56,800 bases of DNA, taken from positions 1-56,800 of the forward strand of contig JAEUQG010000183.1 in assembly GCA_016789755.1 (NCBI GenBank), given 5' to 3'. A program made the position numbers and the translations under genes. The first letter of the stretch is position 1, and each line of letters opens with the position of its first letter. The notes beneath the pieces are model-generated. The model saw nothing but the letters and a program-made list of their open reading frames with translations. It was not told the origin of the DNA and did no database searches. The DNA comes from Bryobacterales bacterium. Lineage in GTDB: Bacteria > Acidobacteriota > Terriglobia > Bryobacterales > Bryobacteraceae. Below, in pieces: positions 24,802 to 32,721 of the stretch.

Positions 24802-26391
24802 TTATTCAAGGGCAAAGGTGAACAGCGTGTGCCCCGCCGCAATCGTCACATACTGCTTGCCGGCGGCAAGATAGGTGATGGGCGAAGCAATCACCTGCCC
24901 GCCCAGATAGCGGCGCCAGAGCAGTTTGCCGCTGCGCGCATCGAGAGCGAAGAAGTGGCCTTCGCGATTGCCGGAAAACAGCAGATCCGTGGCCGTGGAC
25001 AGCAATCCGCTTTCGCTCATGTCCTGCATCTTGTAATCCCAGGCCACTTTTCCGGTGAGTGGATCGAGCGCGCGCACCGCGGCATAGCCGTCGCTGGTGT
25101 CGCGCGTGACAATGCGCTCCCGGCGTGTGGGGGGGACTGGCGCTTTGACGCCGCCGCCGGCATACCATTTGCCCTGTTCATACTGCTGGTCCCAGGCGAA
25201 ATACGTGCCGTGATAATCGTCCCAGGCGGTGAGATAAAACAACCCTGTACGCGGGCTGTAGGCGGGAGCATACCAATTGGTTCCGCCTTGCACGCCGGGA
25301 TAGGTTTTCGTGCCCTGCTTGCTGGGACCCATACCGGGGATGCGCATCGGGCGGCCTCGTTCGTCCAGTCCTTTGGCCCAGGTCTGTTTGACGAACTCCT
25401 TGCCCAGAAGGAACTGACCATTGGCGCGGTCAAAGACGTAGAAAAAACCGTTGCGGCTGGCCCAGAACATCAGCTTCCGCATGCGGCCGTTCCATTCCCG
25501 ATCCACCAGCACGGGCGTCTGCACGGCATCCCAATCCCACTCATCGTGCGGCGTGAACTGGAAATACCATTTCAGCTTGCCGCTGTCGGCGTCGAGGGCA
25601 AGTACAGAATCACTGTACAGGTTGTCGCCGGGGCGGACGGCGGGATTCCAGTCGGGGCCCGGGTTTCCTGTACCCCAATAGGTGAGATTCAGTTCCGGAT
25701 CGTAGGACCCGGTCAGCCAAATGGAGCCGCCACCGTGTTTCCAGGAGTCGCCGCCCCAGGTTTCATTGCCTGGTTCGCCGGGGCCGGGGATGATCTGAAA
25801 GCGCCAGACCTCTTTGCCCGTCTTTGCGTCCAGCGCGGCGAGGAAGCCTCGAATGCCCAGTTCCCCGCCCCCGGAGCCGACAATCACCTTGTCCTTCACC
25901 ACCAGCGGGGCGTGCGTGAAGGAGTAACCCTGGCGGTGATCGATGAGCGTGTTCTCCCAGCGCAGGCGCCCGGTGCGGGCATCGAGCGCAATCACCTTGG
26001 CATCGTGCGTGGCAAAGAAGATCAGGCCGTCCGCGTAGGCCACGCCGCGGGTTACTTTGCCGCAGCATGGGTAGGTGACCTCGGGCAGTTTGTGCTCGTA
26101 AATCCAGTAGGGACGCCCGGAAGCTGGATCGAGTGCAACGATCGTGTTCGGAGCTTCGGTGAGATACATCACACCGTCAATGACCAACGGCGTGGTCTCA
26201 AACTTTTCGAGCGAGTTCGCCTGATGCGTCCAGGCCAGGGTAAGTTTTCCAACGTTGGCCGGGGTGATACCGGCGAGCGTGCTGTAATGCTGGCTGAAGA
26301 AGGAACCGTGATAGGTGGGCCAATTCTCCGCGGGCGGCGTCACTTGGGCCGCGGCGCTGAGGGTGCAGAAGAGACAGAGTACGGCTTTCAT
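24802..26391 (-). CDS. PQQ-dependent alcohol/sugar dehydrogenase
   Basis: A 529-residue periplasmic quinoprotein (signal MKAVLCLFCTLSAAAQ). It has eight-bladed propeller repeats of the type 'GSYDPELNLTYWGTGNPGPDWN', the adjacent-cysteine pair in TYPCCGKVTRG that sits over PQQ in methanol and alcohol dehydrogenases, and FTPHDEWDWDAVQTP, which carries catalytic-site Asp residues. It oxidises an alcohol or sugar and passes electrons to cytochrome c. The substrate cannot be told from sequence. The start ATG overlaps the stop of the cytochrome c gene by four bases, so enzyme and electron acceptor are made together. Confidence 0.88.
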   Translation of the reverse strand: MKAVLCLFCTLSAAAQVTPPAENWPTYHGSFFSQHYSTLAGITPANVGKLTLAWTHQANSLEKFETTPLVIDGVMYLTEAPNTIVALDPASGRPYWIYEHKLPEVTYPCCGKVTRGVAYADGLIFFATHDAKVIALDARTGRLRWENTLIDHRQGYSFTHAPLVVKDKVIVGSGGGELGIRGFLAALDAKTGKEVWRFQIIPGPGEPGNETWGGDSWKHGGGSIWLTGSYDPELNLTYWGTGNPGPDWNPAVRPGDNLYSDSVLALDADSGKLKWYFQFTPHDEWDWDAVQTPVLVDREWNGRMRKLMFWASRNGFFYVFDRANGQFLLGKEFVKQTWAKGLDERGRPMRIPGMGPSKQGTKTYPGVQGGTNWYAPAYSPRTGLFYLTAWDDYHGTYFAWDQQYEQGKWYAGGGVKAPVPPTRRERIVTRDTSDGYAAVRALDPLTGKVAWDYKMQDMSESGLLSTATDLLFSGNREGHFFALDARSGKLLWRRYLGGQVIASPITYLAAGKQYVTIAAGHTLFTFALE

Positions 26392-27149
26392 CGCAAGTCT
26401 CCGGAAATGAGGTAGGCGAGGAGATCGTTCCACTCCTGTTCCCGCAGTTTGCCGCGGTAGGAGGGCATGGGTGAAGTCCGCACCAGTTTGGTTTGCGCTA
26501 CGTCCGATTTGTCCGCGCTTCGCAGATTTCCCTGCCGGTCCAGCAGTTGAATCGTATAGGTGTCTTCGTTGAGGCGCCGGCCTTCCAGCGATTGGCCCCC
26601 GCGCAGCGTGATCGCCACGCGCCACCACGCGGAGTCTACTTCGGCATCCGGCTCTTCCATCGCGCGCCGCAACTCCGCCGCCGGGCGGTTTCGCCCAACC
26701 CGCGTCAGTTCCGGCGCCGACGATTCGTGACATGCGGCGCATTTGTGCAGGCGGAACAACTCCCTTCCCTTCCCGGTATCTCCGGATGAGGCGGCGGCGG
26801 TGCGCCGGAAACTGAAGGAACGGATATGGGCGACGGTTTGCCAGATCTGCTTTCCATCCAGGTTGAACGCCGGCATCGTGGTGCCGGAAATGCCCTTGGC
26901 GACAATTTGAAACAGCCCTTCGTCGGAAGACGCGCGGCGGAACTGGCCGCTGGTGAAATCGGGTGTTCCCTGCCCTCCCTTGCCGTCCAGACCGTGGCAG
27001 GAGGCGCATTGCGACTGGTAGAGCTTGGCGCCGGCGGCACGGTCGTCATCGCTGGTGAAGGGATTCGCAATGCGGGTGGAACTTTCTTCCTGGGCGGCAG
27101 CCAAGCCGCCAAGCAACCATATAAGGAGATAGCGATTTCTTCGGATCAT
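26388..27149 (-). CDS. Dihaem cytochrome c
   Basis: A 253-residue periplasmic protein with a signal peptide (MIRRNRYLLIWLLGGLAAAQ) and two haem c sites: CASCH near residue 49 with MPAF as the likely distal ligand, and CAACH near residue 140. The distal methionine for the second haem would be in SPMPSYRGKL; that region (EQEWNDLLAYLISGDLR) is typical of cytochrome c in PQQ dehydrogenase clusters. Between the haems is a segment like those in 'PVC-type' cytochromes (GGQSLEGRRLNEDTYTIQLLD). Translationally coupled to the downstream PQQ dehydrogenase, so probably its electron acceptor. Confidence 0.88.
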   Translation of the reverse strand: MIRRNRYLLIWLLGGLAAAQEESSTRIANPFTSDDDRAAGAKLYQSQCASCHGLDGKGGQGTPDFTSGQFRRASSDEGLFQIVAKGISGTTMPAFNLDGKQIWQTVAHIRSFSFRRTAAASSGDTGKGRELFRLHKCAACHESSAPELTRVGRNRPAAELRRAMEEPDAEVDSAWWRVAITLRGGQSLEGRRLNEDTYTIQLLDRQGNLRSADKSDVAQTKLVRTSPMPSYRGKLREQEWNDLLAYLISGDLR

Positions 27150-27213
27150 GGATAGAAACCGACTCCGATTGTATCGTGACGATTCAGGAGAGGCCAGGTC
27201 TTTTTATTAATAC

Positions 27214-27922
27214 TGCTACTGTGGCAAATTATTCTACAGTAGCAATTGTTACCAGGTTCTTACTCTTGCCCGAGGCGTAACGGAGACCTTTGGCGAACCA
27301 GCGGTCGAGGATGGTCTGTTCCGGCGGGACATCGTAGACGGTGGTCTGCGAACGATGATAACCCGGCGCCTGATGGATGGAGATGACGAATTTTGCCTGG
27401 AGTTCGGCGATCACGTTCTGGATGCCGCGTTTGCTCAGACCGGTGAGCCGGACCAGGTCGACGTAGCCTCCGCGGAACAGACGAAGGTTGGAGGCATCGC
27501 GCGGCTCGCCTCGTTCGAACATGAGGCTATAGACGGAGAACTGGCCTGGGGTGAGTCCGTCGGTGATGCGCTGGATGGGGCGCAGTCGTACAGCTCTTTT
27601 TGCTGCCACAGTAGCACTATTTGCCACTGTGGTATTCATTGCCACACCGCCGCTCTGGATCACAGTAGCAATTGGTTCTACAGGTGCAGTGTATGCTACT
27701 GTAGCAATTCTTTCTACAGTGGCATTTTGCGTATGTACAGTAGCAATATTTTCTACTGTGGCAGAATGAGAACCCCCAAATAGTGCACCTGTAGTATTCT
27801 CTTCCGCTGTAGAGTTATTTGCCACAGCCGCATTGTTTGCTACAGGCGAATTGTCCGCTACAGCGGCACTGTTTGCCACAGGCGAATTTTGTTCCACTGT
27901 AGTAGCCGCTTCTACAGTAGCA
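27214..27922. repeat. 18-bp palindromic repeat array (proposed partition site)
   Basis: About 17 copies of a degenerate palindrome with consensus TTGCTACWGTAGCAA start at 27604, 27622, 27640, 27658, 27676, 27694, 27712, 27733, 27751, 27784, 27802, 27820, 27838, 27856, 27874, 27892 and 27910. Spacing is 18 bp except for single gaps of 21 and 33, all multiples of three. Two more copies at 27214 and 27232, also 18 bp apart, sit across and just beyond the stop of the same gene. The array encodes six-residue repeats (xxATVx). Its place in a parA operon suggests a centromere-like site. Confidence 0.85.
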
Positions 27923-28119
27923 CTATTCTCGGAAACTGATGAAGATGCAGGACTTATAACTTCATCGGGGCGGGGAAGAGCGGTTCCGGGCAGACGGGCA
28001 GGGCTGGGAGGCGGCTCCATGACCGCCTGGACCCAATCGCTCGATATGTCAATCTCGGAACGGTCTACGGCAAAACTAAGCTTGTGCCGCGACTTCGCCG
28101 ATTTCCGAGTTGCCGGCAT
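27229..28119 (-). CDS. Winged-helix protein of parA operon, repeat-encoded middle
   Basis: About 296 residues. The N-terminal part is basic then acidic (KSAKSRHKLSFAVDRSEID). The middle is a run of hexapeptides such as NSATVE, NSPVAN and ERIATV encoded by the 18-bp repeats. The C-terminal about 105 residues look like a winged helix (LTPGQFSVYSLMFERG, YVDLVRLTGLSKRGIQNVIAEL, FVISIHQAPGYHRSQTTVYDV). Third gene of the HTH-parA operon, the position of a centromere-binding protein; this role is inferred, and it is not ParB by sequence. The start is uncertain: ATG 28119 overlaps parA by 44 bp, ATG 28020 gives 263 residues. Confidence 0.6.
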   Translation of the reverse strand: MPATRKSAKSRHKLSFAVDRSEIDISSDWVQAVMEPPPSPARLPGTALPRPDEVISPASSSVSENSATVEAATTVEQNSPVANSAAVADNSPVANNAAVANNSTAEENTTGALFGGSHSATVENIATVHTQNATVERIATVAYTAPVEPIATVIQSGGVAMNTTVANSATVAAKRAVRLRPIQRITDGLTPGQFSVYSLMFERGEPRDASNLRLFRGGYVDLVRLTGLSKRGIQNVIAELQAKFVISIHQAPGYHRSQTTVYDVPPEQTILDRWFAKGLRYASGKSKNLVTIATVE

Positions 28120-28885
28120 TCGCGCTAACCGCCTTTTCCTCAAGGATATGTTCGACCAGTTTCGAGTAGTCTTCGGCGGCCCGCGTCCGCGGGTCGTATT
28201 CCCAAATAGACTTTTTCGAAGCAGCCGAATAGCTGACTTTGACATCCTGCCGGATAAACAGCGGCAGCACGTACGGCCCCAGATCGGGATCGCTTTTAAG
28301 AGCCGTCATCGTTTCGCGGGATCCATTGGTGGATGCGTTGTACATCGTCGCCAACACGGCAATGTCCAGGGCAGGGGAGTCGAAGACGGACAACACACGC
28401 TTCAATCCAGCCAGACTTTGCACAGCGCCGATGAGCGCCATCTGATCCATGGAAACGACCAGAATGACCTTGTCGACATAGAGAAGGGTATTGACCGTGA
28501 GAAGACTCATGGCGGGGCTGGTGTCTACGATAACGTAATCGTAATCAACAACATGGCGCATACGCCGGGCGAAGATCTTCTCCCGCAGCGTCTCCCCGGC
28601 CAGCCGGTTTTCCAGTCCGAAGGCAAGGTTGTTGCTGGGAATGACGTCCAGATTCTCGCGCACTCCCCCGCGGATCACCTTCTCCAGAACCATGTCGTCG
28701 GCCATGAGGTCGAAGATTGTGTTCTGCGAGGCTTTGACTTTCAGCGAGTGAGCGACGTTGCCCTGCGGATCCATATCCACGAGCAAGACTTTGGCGCCCT
28801 TCATAGCCAGTCCGACCGCCAGATTCACACTTGTCGTGGTTTTTCCGACGCCGCCTTTCATATTGGCGATGGCGATTTTCTTCAT
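28076..28885 (-). CDS. parA: ParA-family partition ATPase
   Basis: A 269-residue Walker-type ATPase. It has the deviant Walker A KGGVGKTTTSVNLA, Walker A' VLLVDMDPQGN and Walker B DYVIVDTSPAMS. There is no N-terminal HTH, so it is the small (type Ib or Soj-like) form that binds DNA non-specifically. ParA proteins move plasmid or chromosome copies apart with a centromere-binding partner, here probably the product of 27229-28119. The start overlaps the upstream HTH gene by four bases. The extended C-terminus (ANAGNSEIGEVAAQA) is read from DNA shared with the possible start of the next gene. Confidence 0.9.
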   Translation of the reverse strand: MKKIAIANMKGGVGKTTTSVNLAVGLAMKGAKVLLVDMDPQGNVAHSLKVKASQNTIFDLMADDMVLEKVIRGGVRENLDVIPSNNLAFGLENRLAGETLREKIFARRMRHVVDYDYVIVDTSPAMSLLTVNTLLYVDKVILVVSMDQMALIGAVQSLAGLKRVLSVFDSPALDIAVLATMYNASTNGSRETMTALKSDPDLGPYVLPLFIRQDVKVSYSAASKKSIWEYDPRTRAAEDYSKLVEHILEEKAVSANAGNSEIGEVAAQA

Positions 28886-29124
28886 TTCTTCGCCCCTCTA
28901 GACCGGACTACACCTTCACTGCGCAACTGCTCAAGTGCGACACTCGCATGACGCAAATCCGCGTTATTCCAGTACCGCACGCCTTGAACCTTCTGCGGTT
29001 CCGGGATTCGCTTGGATTTTAGTAATTTGAGTAATGTGGGATGACTGATCCCCAACACTGTCGCAACTTCCTGAGTCGAAAGGATTCCGCCAGGATTGAC
29101 GCCTCGTTTCCCTAACTTCGCCAT
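28882..29124 (-). CDS. Small HTH DNA-binding protein
   Basis: An 80-residue protein with a MerR/excisionase-type helix-turn-helix: LSTQEVATVLGISHPTLLKLLKSKRIPEPQKVQGVRYWNNADL. The first gene of the operon and overlapping parA by four bases, it is placed to act as an autorepressor of the partition operon. A perfect inverted repeat (29136-29152) begins 12 bases upstream of its ATG and is a candidate operator. It may also take part in partition or replication control. Confidence 0.8.
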   Translation of the reverse strand: MAKLGKRGVNPGGILSTQEVATVLGISHPTLLKLLKSKRIPEPQKVQGVRYWNNADLRHASVALEQLRSEGVVRSRGAKK

Positions 29125-29135
29125 TGAAACAACTT

Positions 29136-29152
29136 CCGTCCACTTCTTGGAC
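29136..29152. promoter_or_regulatory. Inverted repeat before the HTH-parA operon
   Basis: CGTCCA-CTTCT-TGGACG, a perfect 6-bp inverted repeat, 11 bp upstream of the HTH start codon. Likely the operator of the small HTH protein. Binding is inferred. Confidence 0.5.
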
Positions 29153-29178
29153 GTACTTAATAGATTATCCCTATCCCA

Positions 29179-29208
29179 TTGACTTTACAAGTCCTTTTTT
29201 CATAGAAT
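29179..29208 (+). promoter_or_regulatory. Sigma-70-like promoter toward the rep gene
   Basis: TTGACT (29179-29184) and TAGAAT (29203-29208) separated by 18 bp, in a locally AT-rich stretch. Transcription would run through the iterons into the Rep-like gene. Rep binding to the iterons could repress it. Confidence 0.55.
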
Positions 29209-29228
29209 AGGCCCGTGACCCGTCAGGT

Positions 29229-29366
29229 GCACGATTTGGGGAGACCAGGCCGCACGTTTTGGAGAGACTCCGCACGTTTTGGAGAGACCGCTCCGGCTCG
29301 TTTCCGCACGTAATGAGGAGACGATCTGCACGTCTTGGGGAGACGAAGTGCACGTAATGAGGAGAC
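29229..29366 (+). other. Iteron array, probable replication origin
   Basis: Six direct repeats of consensus GCACGTNWTGRGGAGAC start at 29229, 29252, 29272, 29306, 29328 and 29350. Three of the gaps are 20-23 bp, close to two helical turns. They lie just upstream of the Rep-like gene and are followed by AT-rich DNA (29367-29405). This is the standard layout of an iteron-controlled plasmid origin. Confidence 0.8.
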
Positions 29367-29433
29367 AGAATTCGCTATATCCTCTTCATTTTCAATGCTT
29401 TCACTCATCAGGACGGTTTGACGGATAGACAAT

Positions 29434-30876
29434 ATGTTGGATGACAACAACAGACTGCTGCCCTCTCCCACCGATCTCGAAGCAATCCAGATCATCCGCA
29501 CCGAAACCGTGCTCTCAAGGCTTCCCGTGCACAGTTTGTCCAAAACAGGCGATTTCGATATCGTCATCACCCGCCGTAACGGACAGGGGGAAGTGGAATT
29601 GCACTGGTCGGTTTCCCACAGCGCCAAGTACGGCCCCCCGCGGCAGTTGGCCTACAAATTGGATACCCTAGTCGTGAACCGGCGCATCGACGAGGTTGGC
29701 AAGCCGGTGCCCAAGGTCTTGCGCTTGGGAAGTTTGCGCGATATTGCCAGGGAACTGAACCTGGGCGGGGACACGAACCAGATCCGTAGGGCTCTGCGCC
29801 AGAACGCTTTCACCGGCATTACCGCCAAACTGCGCTATCGGAGCGCGACGGGACAGGAACGCCGCATCGAGGCGGACTTTACCCGCTATGGGGTCGTCTT
29901 CGCCGGGGAAAAGCTACCCGACGGCAGCACGGCGGCGAGCGTCTACCTAATCCTCAACGAACCCTATTTGGAGGTCTTGAACCAAGCTCCTGTAAGACCT
30001 CTTAACTACGAGTACCTAAAGGAGTTAACTCCAGCAGCCCAACGCTTCTACGAGATTGTCAGCTATCGCGTCTACGCGGCTCTGAAACACAACCATAGTT
30101 GTGCCAAGTTGCCCTATTCCGATTTCTGCACCTATTCGGCGCTACAGCGCTACAGCGACTACGACCATTTCAAGAAGCAGATGTACAAGATCCACAAACC
30201 TCACCTCGATGCGGGGTATCTGGAACGGGTGATGTATGAGGATACGCGAGACGCCGATGGGAATACGGACTGGATCATGATCTATCATCCCGGTCCGAAG
30301 GCGAAGCAGGAGTTCGACGCATTTCATTCCCGAGCGGGGGCGACGGCCGTGTCTGCGGCGCCCTCACCCGAGCATCCGTTGCTCGAGGAACTGACAAAGC
30401 GGGGCATACATGCGGCGCAAGCACGCAAACTCCTGGCCGGTATCGCCGCAGGACAACCTGTGCTGGCGCAATTGCGCTGGGGGGACATTCTCATTGCCCG
30501 CAGCCGCGGCCGGATTGAAAACCCTCCCGGCTTCTATGCCTATCTCATCAAGTCGGACATGCTTCCTCCCGCGGAGGCCCGCGAGCCGCAGCAGCGGACG
30601 CTTTCCGAGGCGCTCGATCCGTCTCCGGAGCAGCCTAACGAGCAGGCTTATGAGGAGTACTGCCGCCAGACGGCCATCGACTGGCTGCGCGAGCGATATA
30701 GTGCCGATCAGTACCGGCAACTGCTGGAAGAGAAAACCAAGGCCCTATTGAAGCAGTATCCGGCAGCGCAGTTCTGGACCGAAGCGCACTTGCGGGAAGC
30801 CGCGGAAGGCATGCTGCGCGGTGAAGCACTGAAGCAGGCGCGCGTGTTGAGTTTCGCCGAGTTCCGCAACAACTAA
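29434..30876 (+). CDS. Plasmid-type replication initiator (Rep-like)
   Basis: A 480-residue protein I identify mainly from context plus fold-like features. It has a central region with two winged-helix-like parts (LRLGSLRDIARELNLGGDTNQIRRALRQNAF; LPYSDFCTYSALQRYSDYDHFKKQMYKIHKPHLDAGYLERV), as in TrfA/RepA-type initiators, and ELTPAAQRFYEIVSYRVYAAL between them. The C-terminal third is helical (LTKRGIHAAQARKLLAGI, SADQYRQLLEEKTKALLKQY) and resembles tails of initiators that contact the replisome. Six iterons lie immediately upstream. The 3' end overlaps the converging gene by four bases. An unrelated DNA-binding regulator is the alternative. Confidence 0.65.
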   Translation: MLDDNNRLLPSPTDLEAIQIIRTETVLSRLPVHSLSKTGDFDIVITRRNGQGEVELHWSVSHSAKYGPPRQLAYKLDTLVVNRRIDEVGKPVPKVLRLGSLRDIARELNLGGDTNQIRRALRQNAFTGITAKLRYRSATGQERRIEADFTRYGVVFAGEKLPDGSTAASVYLILNEPYLEVLNQAPVRPLNYEYLKELTPAAQRFYEIVSYRVYAALKHNHSCAKLPYSDFCTYSALQRYSDYDHFKKQMYKIHKPHLDAGYLERVMYEDTRDADGNTDWIMIYHPGPKAKQEFDAFHSRAGATAVSAAPSPEHPLLEELTKRGIHAAQARKLLAGIAAGQPVLAQLRWGDILIARSRGRIENPPGFYAYLIKSDMLPPAEAREPQQRTLSEALDPSPEQPNEQAYEEYCRQTAIDWLRERYSADQYRQLLEEKTKALLKQYPAAQFWTEAHLREAAEGMLRGEALKQARVLSFAEFRNN

Positions 30877-31385
30877 TCGACGGCTGCCTCAAAGGCGTTG
30901 TAATCGCAAGAGATCGCCTGCGCCAAGGCATACAGTTTTGCCAGCAGGTCTTCGGCCCCGGCAAACCGAATGGATAAGTGTCCCGGCTCGAGAGATACCT
31001 CCGGGGGCAGGGAAGCCATGCGGCTGCCGAGTGATCCGGCGTGAATGGGAATCTTCTTACGGCGAGCCTGTAGTTCGCGCCGGTGGCGCTCCAGGTGTTC
31101 ATTGACACGTTCCTGCCGGGCCAGTTCGATGCGGATGGCATCGCAGCGGGTGAGGCTTTCCAGTTTGGCAATCAGGTCGCGGCGCTCGATGAGCAGGCTT
31201 TTGCCGGCGGTATAGCAACCCAGTGAGGATAGGATACGGACGGCTTGGCGAGGACTGACGTGGAAGAGATCCTGCAGGGTGCGGCGGTCAATGGTGGGGC
31301 AGGGAAGGGCATTCAGTTCGGCGAGGGCATTGGGAATGCGTTGAATCCACTCGGTATGCCGGGGCATGAAGGGAGGATAACACAC
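30873..31385 (-). CDS. Hypothetical helix-turn-helix protein
   Basis: A 170-residue protein not assigned to a named family. RRTLQDLFHVSPRQAVRILSSLGCYTAGKSLLIERRDLIAKL (about 35-75) looks like a winged helix-turn-helix. A basic helical stretch follows (ERHRRELQARRKKI), then a C-terminal section that may form a small strand-helix unit (EPGHLSIRFAGAEDLLAKLYALAQAI). Convergent with rep (4-bp overlap), so it may belong to the maintenance module. The start could be ATG 31367 (MPRHTEW), which removes six residues. A 9-bp perfect palindrome lies just upstream and could be its operator. Confidence 0.55.
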   Translation of the reverse strand: MCYPPFMPRHTEWIQRIPNALAELNALPCPTIDRRTLQDLFHVSPRQAVRILSSLGCYTAGKSLLIERRDLIAKLESLTRCDAIRIELARQERVNEHLERHRRELQARRKKIPIHAGSLGSRMASLPPEVSLEPGHLSIRFAGAEDLLAKLYALAQAISCDYNAFEAAVD

Positions 31386-31393
31386 ACCATCCG

Positions 31394-31415
31394 TTATGGC
31401 GCAATCGCGCCATAA
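31394..31415. promoter_or_regulatory. Perfect 9-bp palindrome
   Basis: TTATGGCGC, four bases, GCGCCATAA. It lies between the end of the GT2 gene and the start of the HTH gene. It has no run of T on either side, so it is more likely an operator than a terminator. Confidence 0.45.
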
Positions 31416-31455
31416 TAAGTATGGTAAAAGAAGTTATCATACGTCAACCCAAGTC

Positions 31456-32556
31456 CTACCGTTTCCTCCTCCTCTGTTGCATCCGCCAAGTCAACACCGA
31501 TGTCATCCCGTAGTTCCATACCGAACTGATGACGATGCCGACCGCGCCTGCCAGATACCAGGGAAAACCGCGGCGGTAGGAAAACTCTGCCAACCCGATA
31601 TTGATCAACGCTCCGAAGGTGCAGGCCAGGTAGAACGTGAGCAACCCGCGCAGGATGGCACGCCCTTTCAGACGCAGATCGCGATAGGTGATGGCATTGT
31701 TGGTAAGAAAGTTCAAGGTCATGGCCAGCCATGTGGCGATGCCCTGCGCGGTGGCGAAGGCAACGCCCTTCTGTTCGTACAACACCCACAAAATCAGCAG
31801 ATGCAGCACCAGGCCGAGCAGGCCCATGAGAGCGAACAGAACGAACCGGAAGGGAATGAAATCGCCGACCAGTTTATCGGCCAGCAGGTAGGCGTACTCA
31901 AGCAGCGTGACGGTGTCCAGTTTGCTTTCGCCGCGCAGCCGCGGCCGGAACGTGTAGGGAAGTTCCCGCAAACGCGCCGGACGCTGGGAACTGGACAATA
32001 AGTCCACGAGAATCTTGAAACTGACACCGGACATGTTGCGGATTGCCGATTGCAGAAATTGCCGTTCGACCAGGAAGAAGCCGCTCATGGGATCGGAGAT
32101 GGGTGACCGGCAAACGGCGGCGCTGAGGGCGCGTCCGGCATCGCTGAGCCAGCGCCGGTACCATGTCCAATCTCCCTTGCTGCCCCCTTCGATATTGCGG
32201 CTGGCCACCACCAGATCCAGTTTCTGCTCACGGATTGTATCCAGCATGCGGGGCAGCAAAGACTCGTCGTGCTGCAGGTCGGCGTCCATCACCGCCAAAT
32301 AGGGCGCGGACGAGGCCATCATGCCCTCCATACAGGCCGACGAAAGCCCTCGCCGGCCGATGCGGTGGAGCACCCGGACGCGCGGGTTCGACTGCGAGAT
32401 CCGGCGCACCACATCGGCGGTGTTGTCGGTGGAATCGTCGTCGACAAAGATGGCTTCCCACTCCACGCCGGCAAGCACCTTGCCCAAACGGTCAAGCAGT
32501 TCGGAGATGTTCTCCGACTCGTTCAGCGTTGGTATGACAACGGTCAGTTCCGGCAT
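31456..32556 (-). CDS. GT2 polyprenol-phosphate glycosyltransferase with GtrA domain
   Basis: A 366-residue fusion. Residues 1-235 are a dolichol/undecaprenol-phosphate sugar synthase: VVIPTLNESENI, FVDDDSTDNT, VMDADLQHDE (DxD) and GESKLD. Residues about 240-360 are a GtrA-type domain with four membrane helices (FVLFALMGLLGLVLHLLIL, ATWLAMTLNFLTNNAITYRD). The first part loads a sugar on undecaprenyl phosphate and the second helps move it across the membrane for use on EPS, LPS or protein. It is the first gene of the exopolysaccharide region and divergent from the initiating sugar transferase; the 165 bp between them show no clear promoter. Confidence 0.88.
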   Translation of the reverse strand: MPELTVVIPTLNESENISELLDRLGKVLAGVEWEAIFVDDDSTDNTADVVRRISQSNPRVRVLHRIGRRGLSSACMEGMMASSAPYLAVMDADLQHDESLLPRMLDTIREQKLDLVVASRNIEGGSKGDWTWYRRWLSDAGRALSAAVCRSPISDPMSGFFLVERQFLQSAIRNMSGVSFKILVDLLSSSQRPARLRELPYTFRPRLRGESKLDTVTLLEYAYLLADKLVGDFIPFRFVLFALMGLLGLVLHLLILWVLYEQKGVAFATAQGIATWLAMTLNFLTNNAITYRDLRLKGRAILRGLLTFYLACTFGALINIGLAEFSYRRGFPWYLAGAVGIVISSVWNYGMTSVLTWRMQQRRRKR

Positions 32557-32721
32557 GCCTTACCGAATTGATCGGTGTAGAGGGCTGGAACCTGTATGTT
32601 TGCGGTACCACTCGACTGCCGGCAAGCGCCTTCGCGAGTGGAAATGAGAGCATTCGGTGCAGAGAAATTCTGCCGGTGTAGAGGTATGTGCGAGAATGCT
32701 TGAAGCACCCGTAAGCCACCC

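Noticed and set aside
24706..26415. A 569-codon open frame on the plus strand
   Set aside because: Runs antiparallel over the PQQ dehydrogenase, which has clear motifs; high GC keeps the opposite frame open.
27604..27922. CRISPR array
   Set aside because: The period is 18 bp with palindromic repeats and no unique spacers of normal length, and the array is within a reading frame.
29165..29173. DnaA box near the iterons (TTATCCCTA)
   Set aside because: Two mismatches to the consensus and a single copy; expected by chance in AT-rich DNA.
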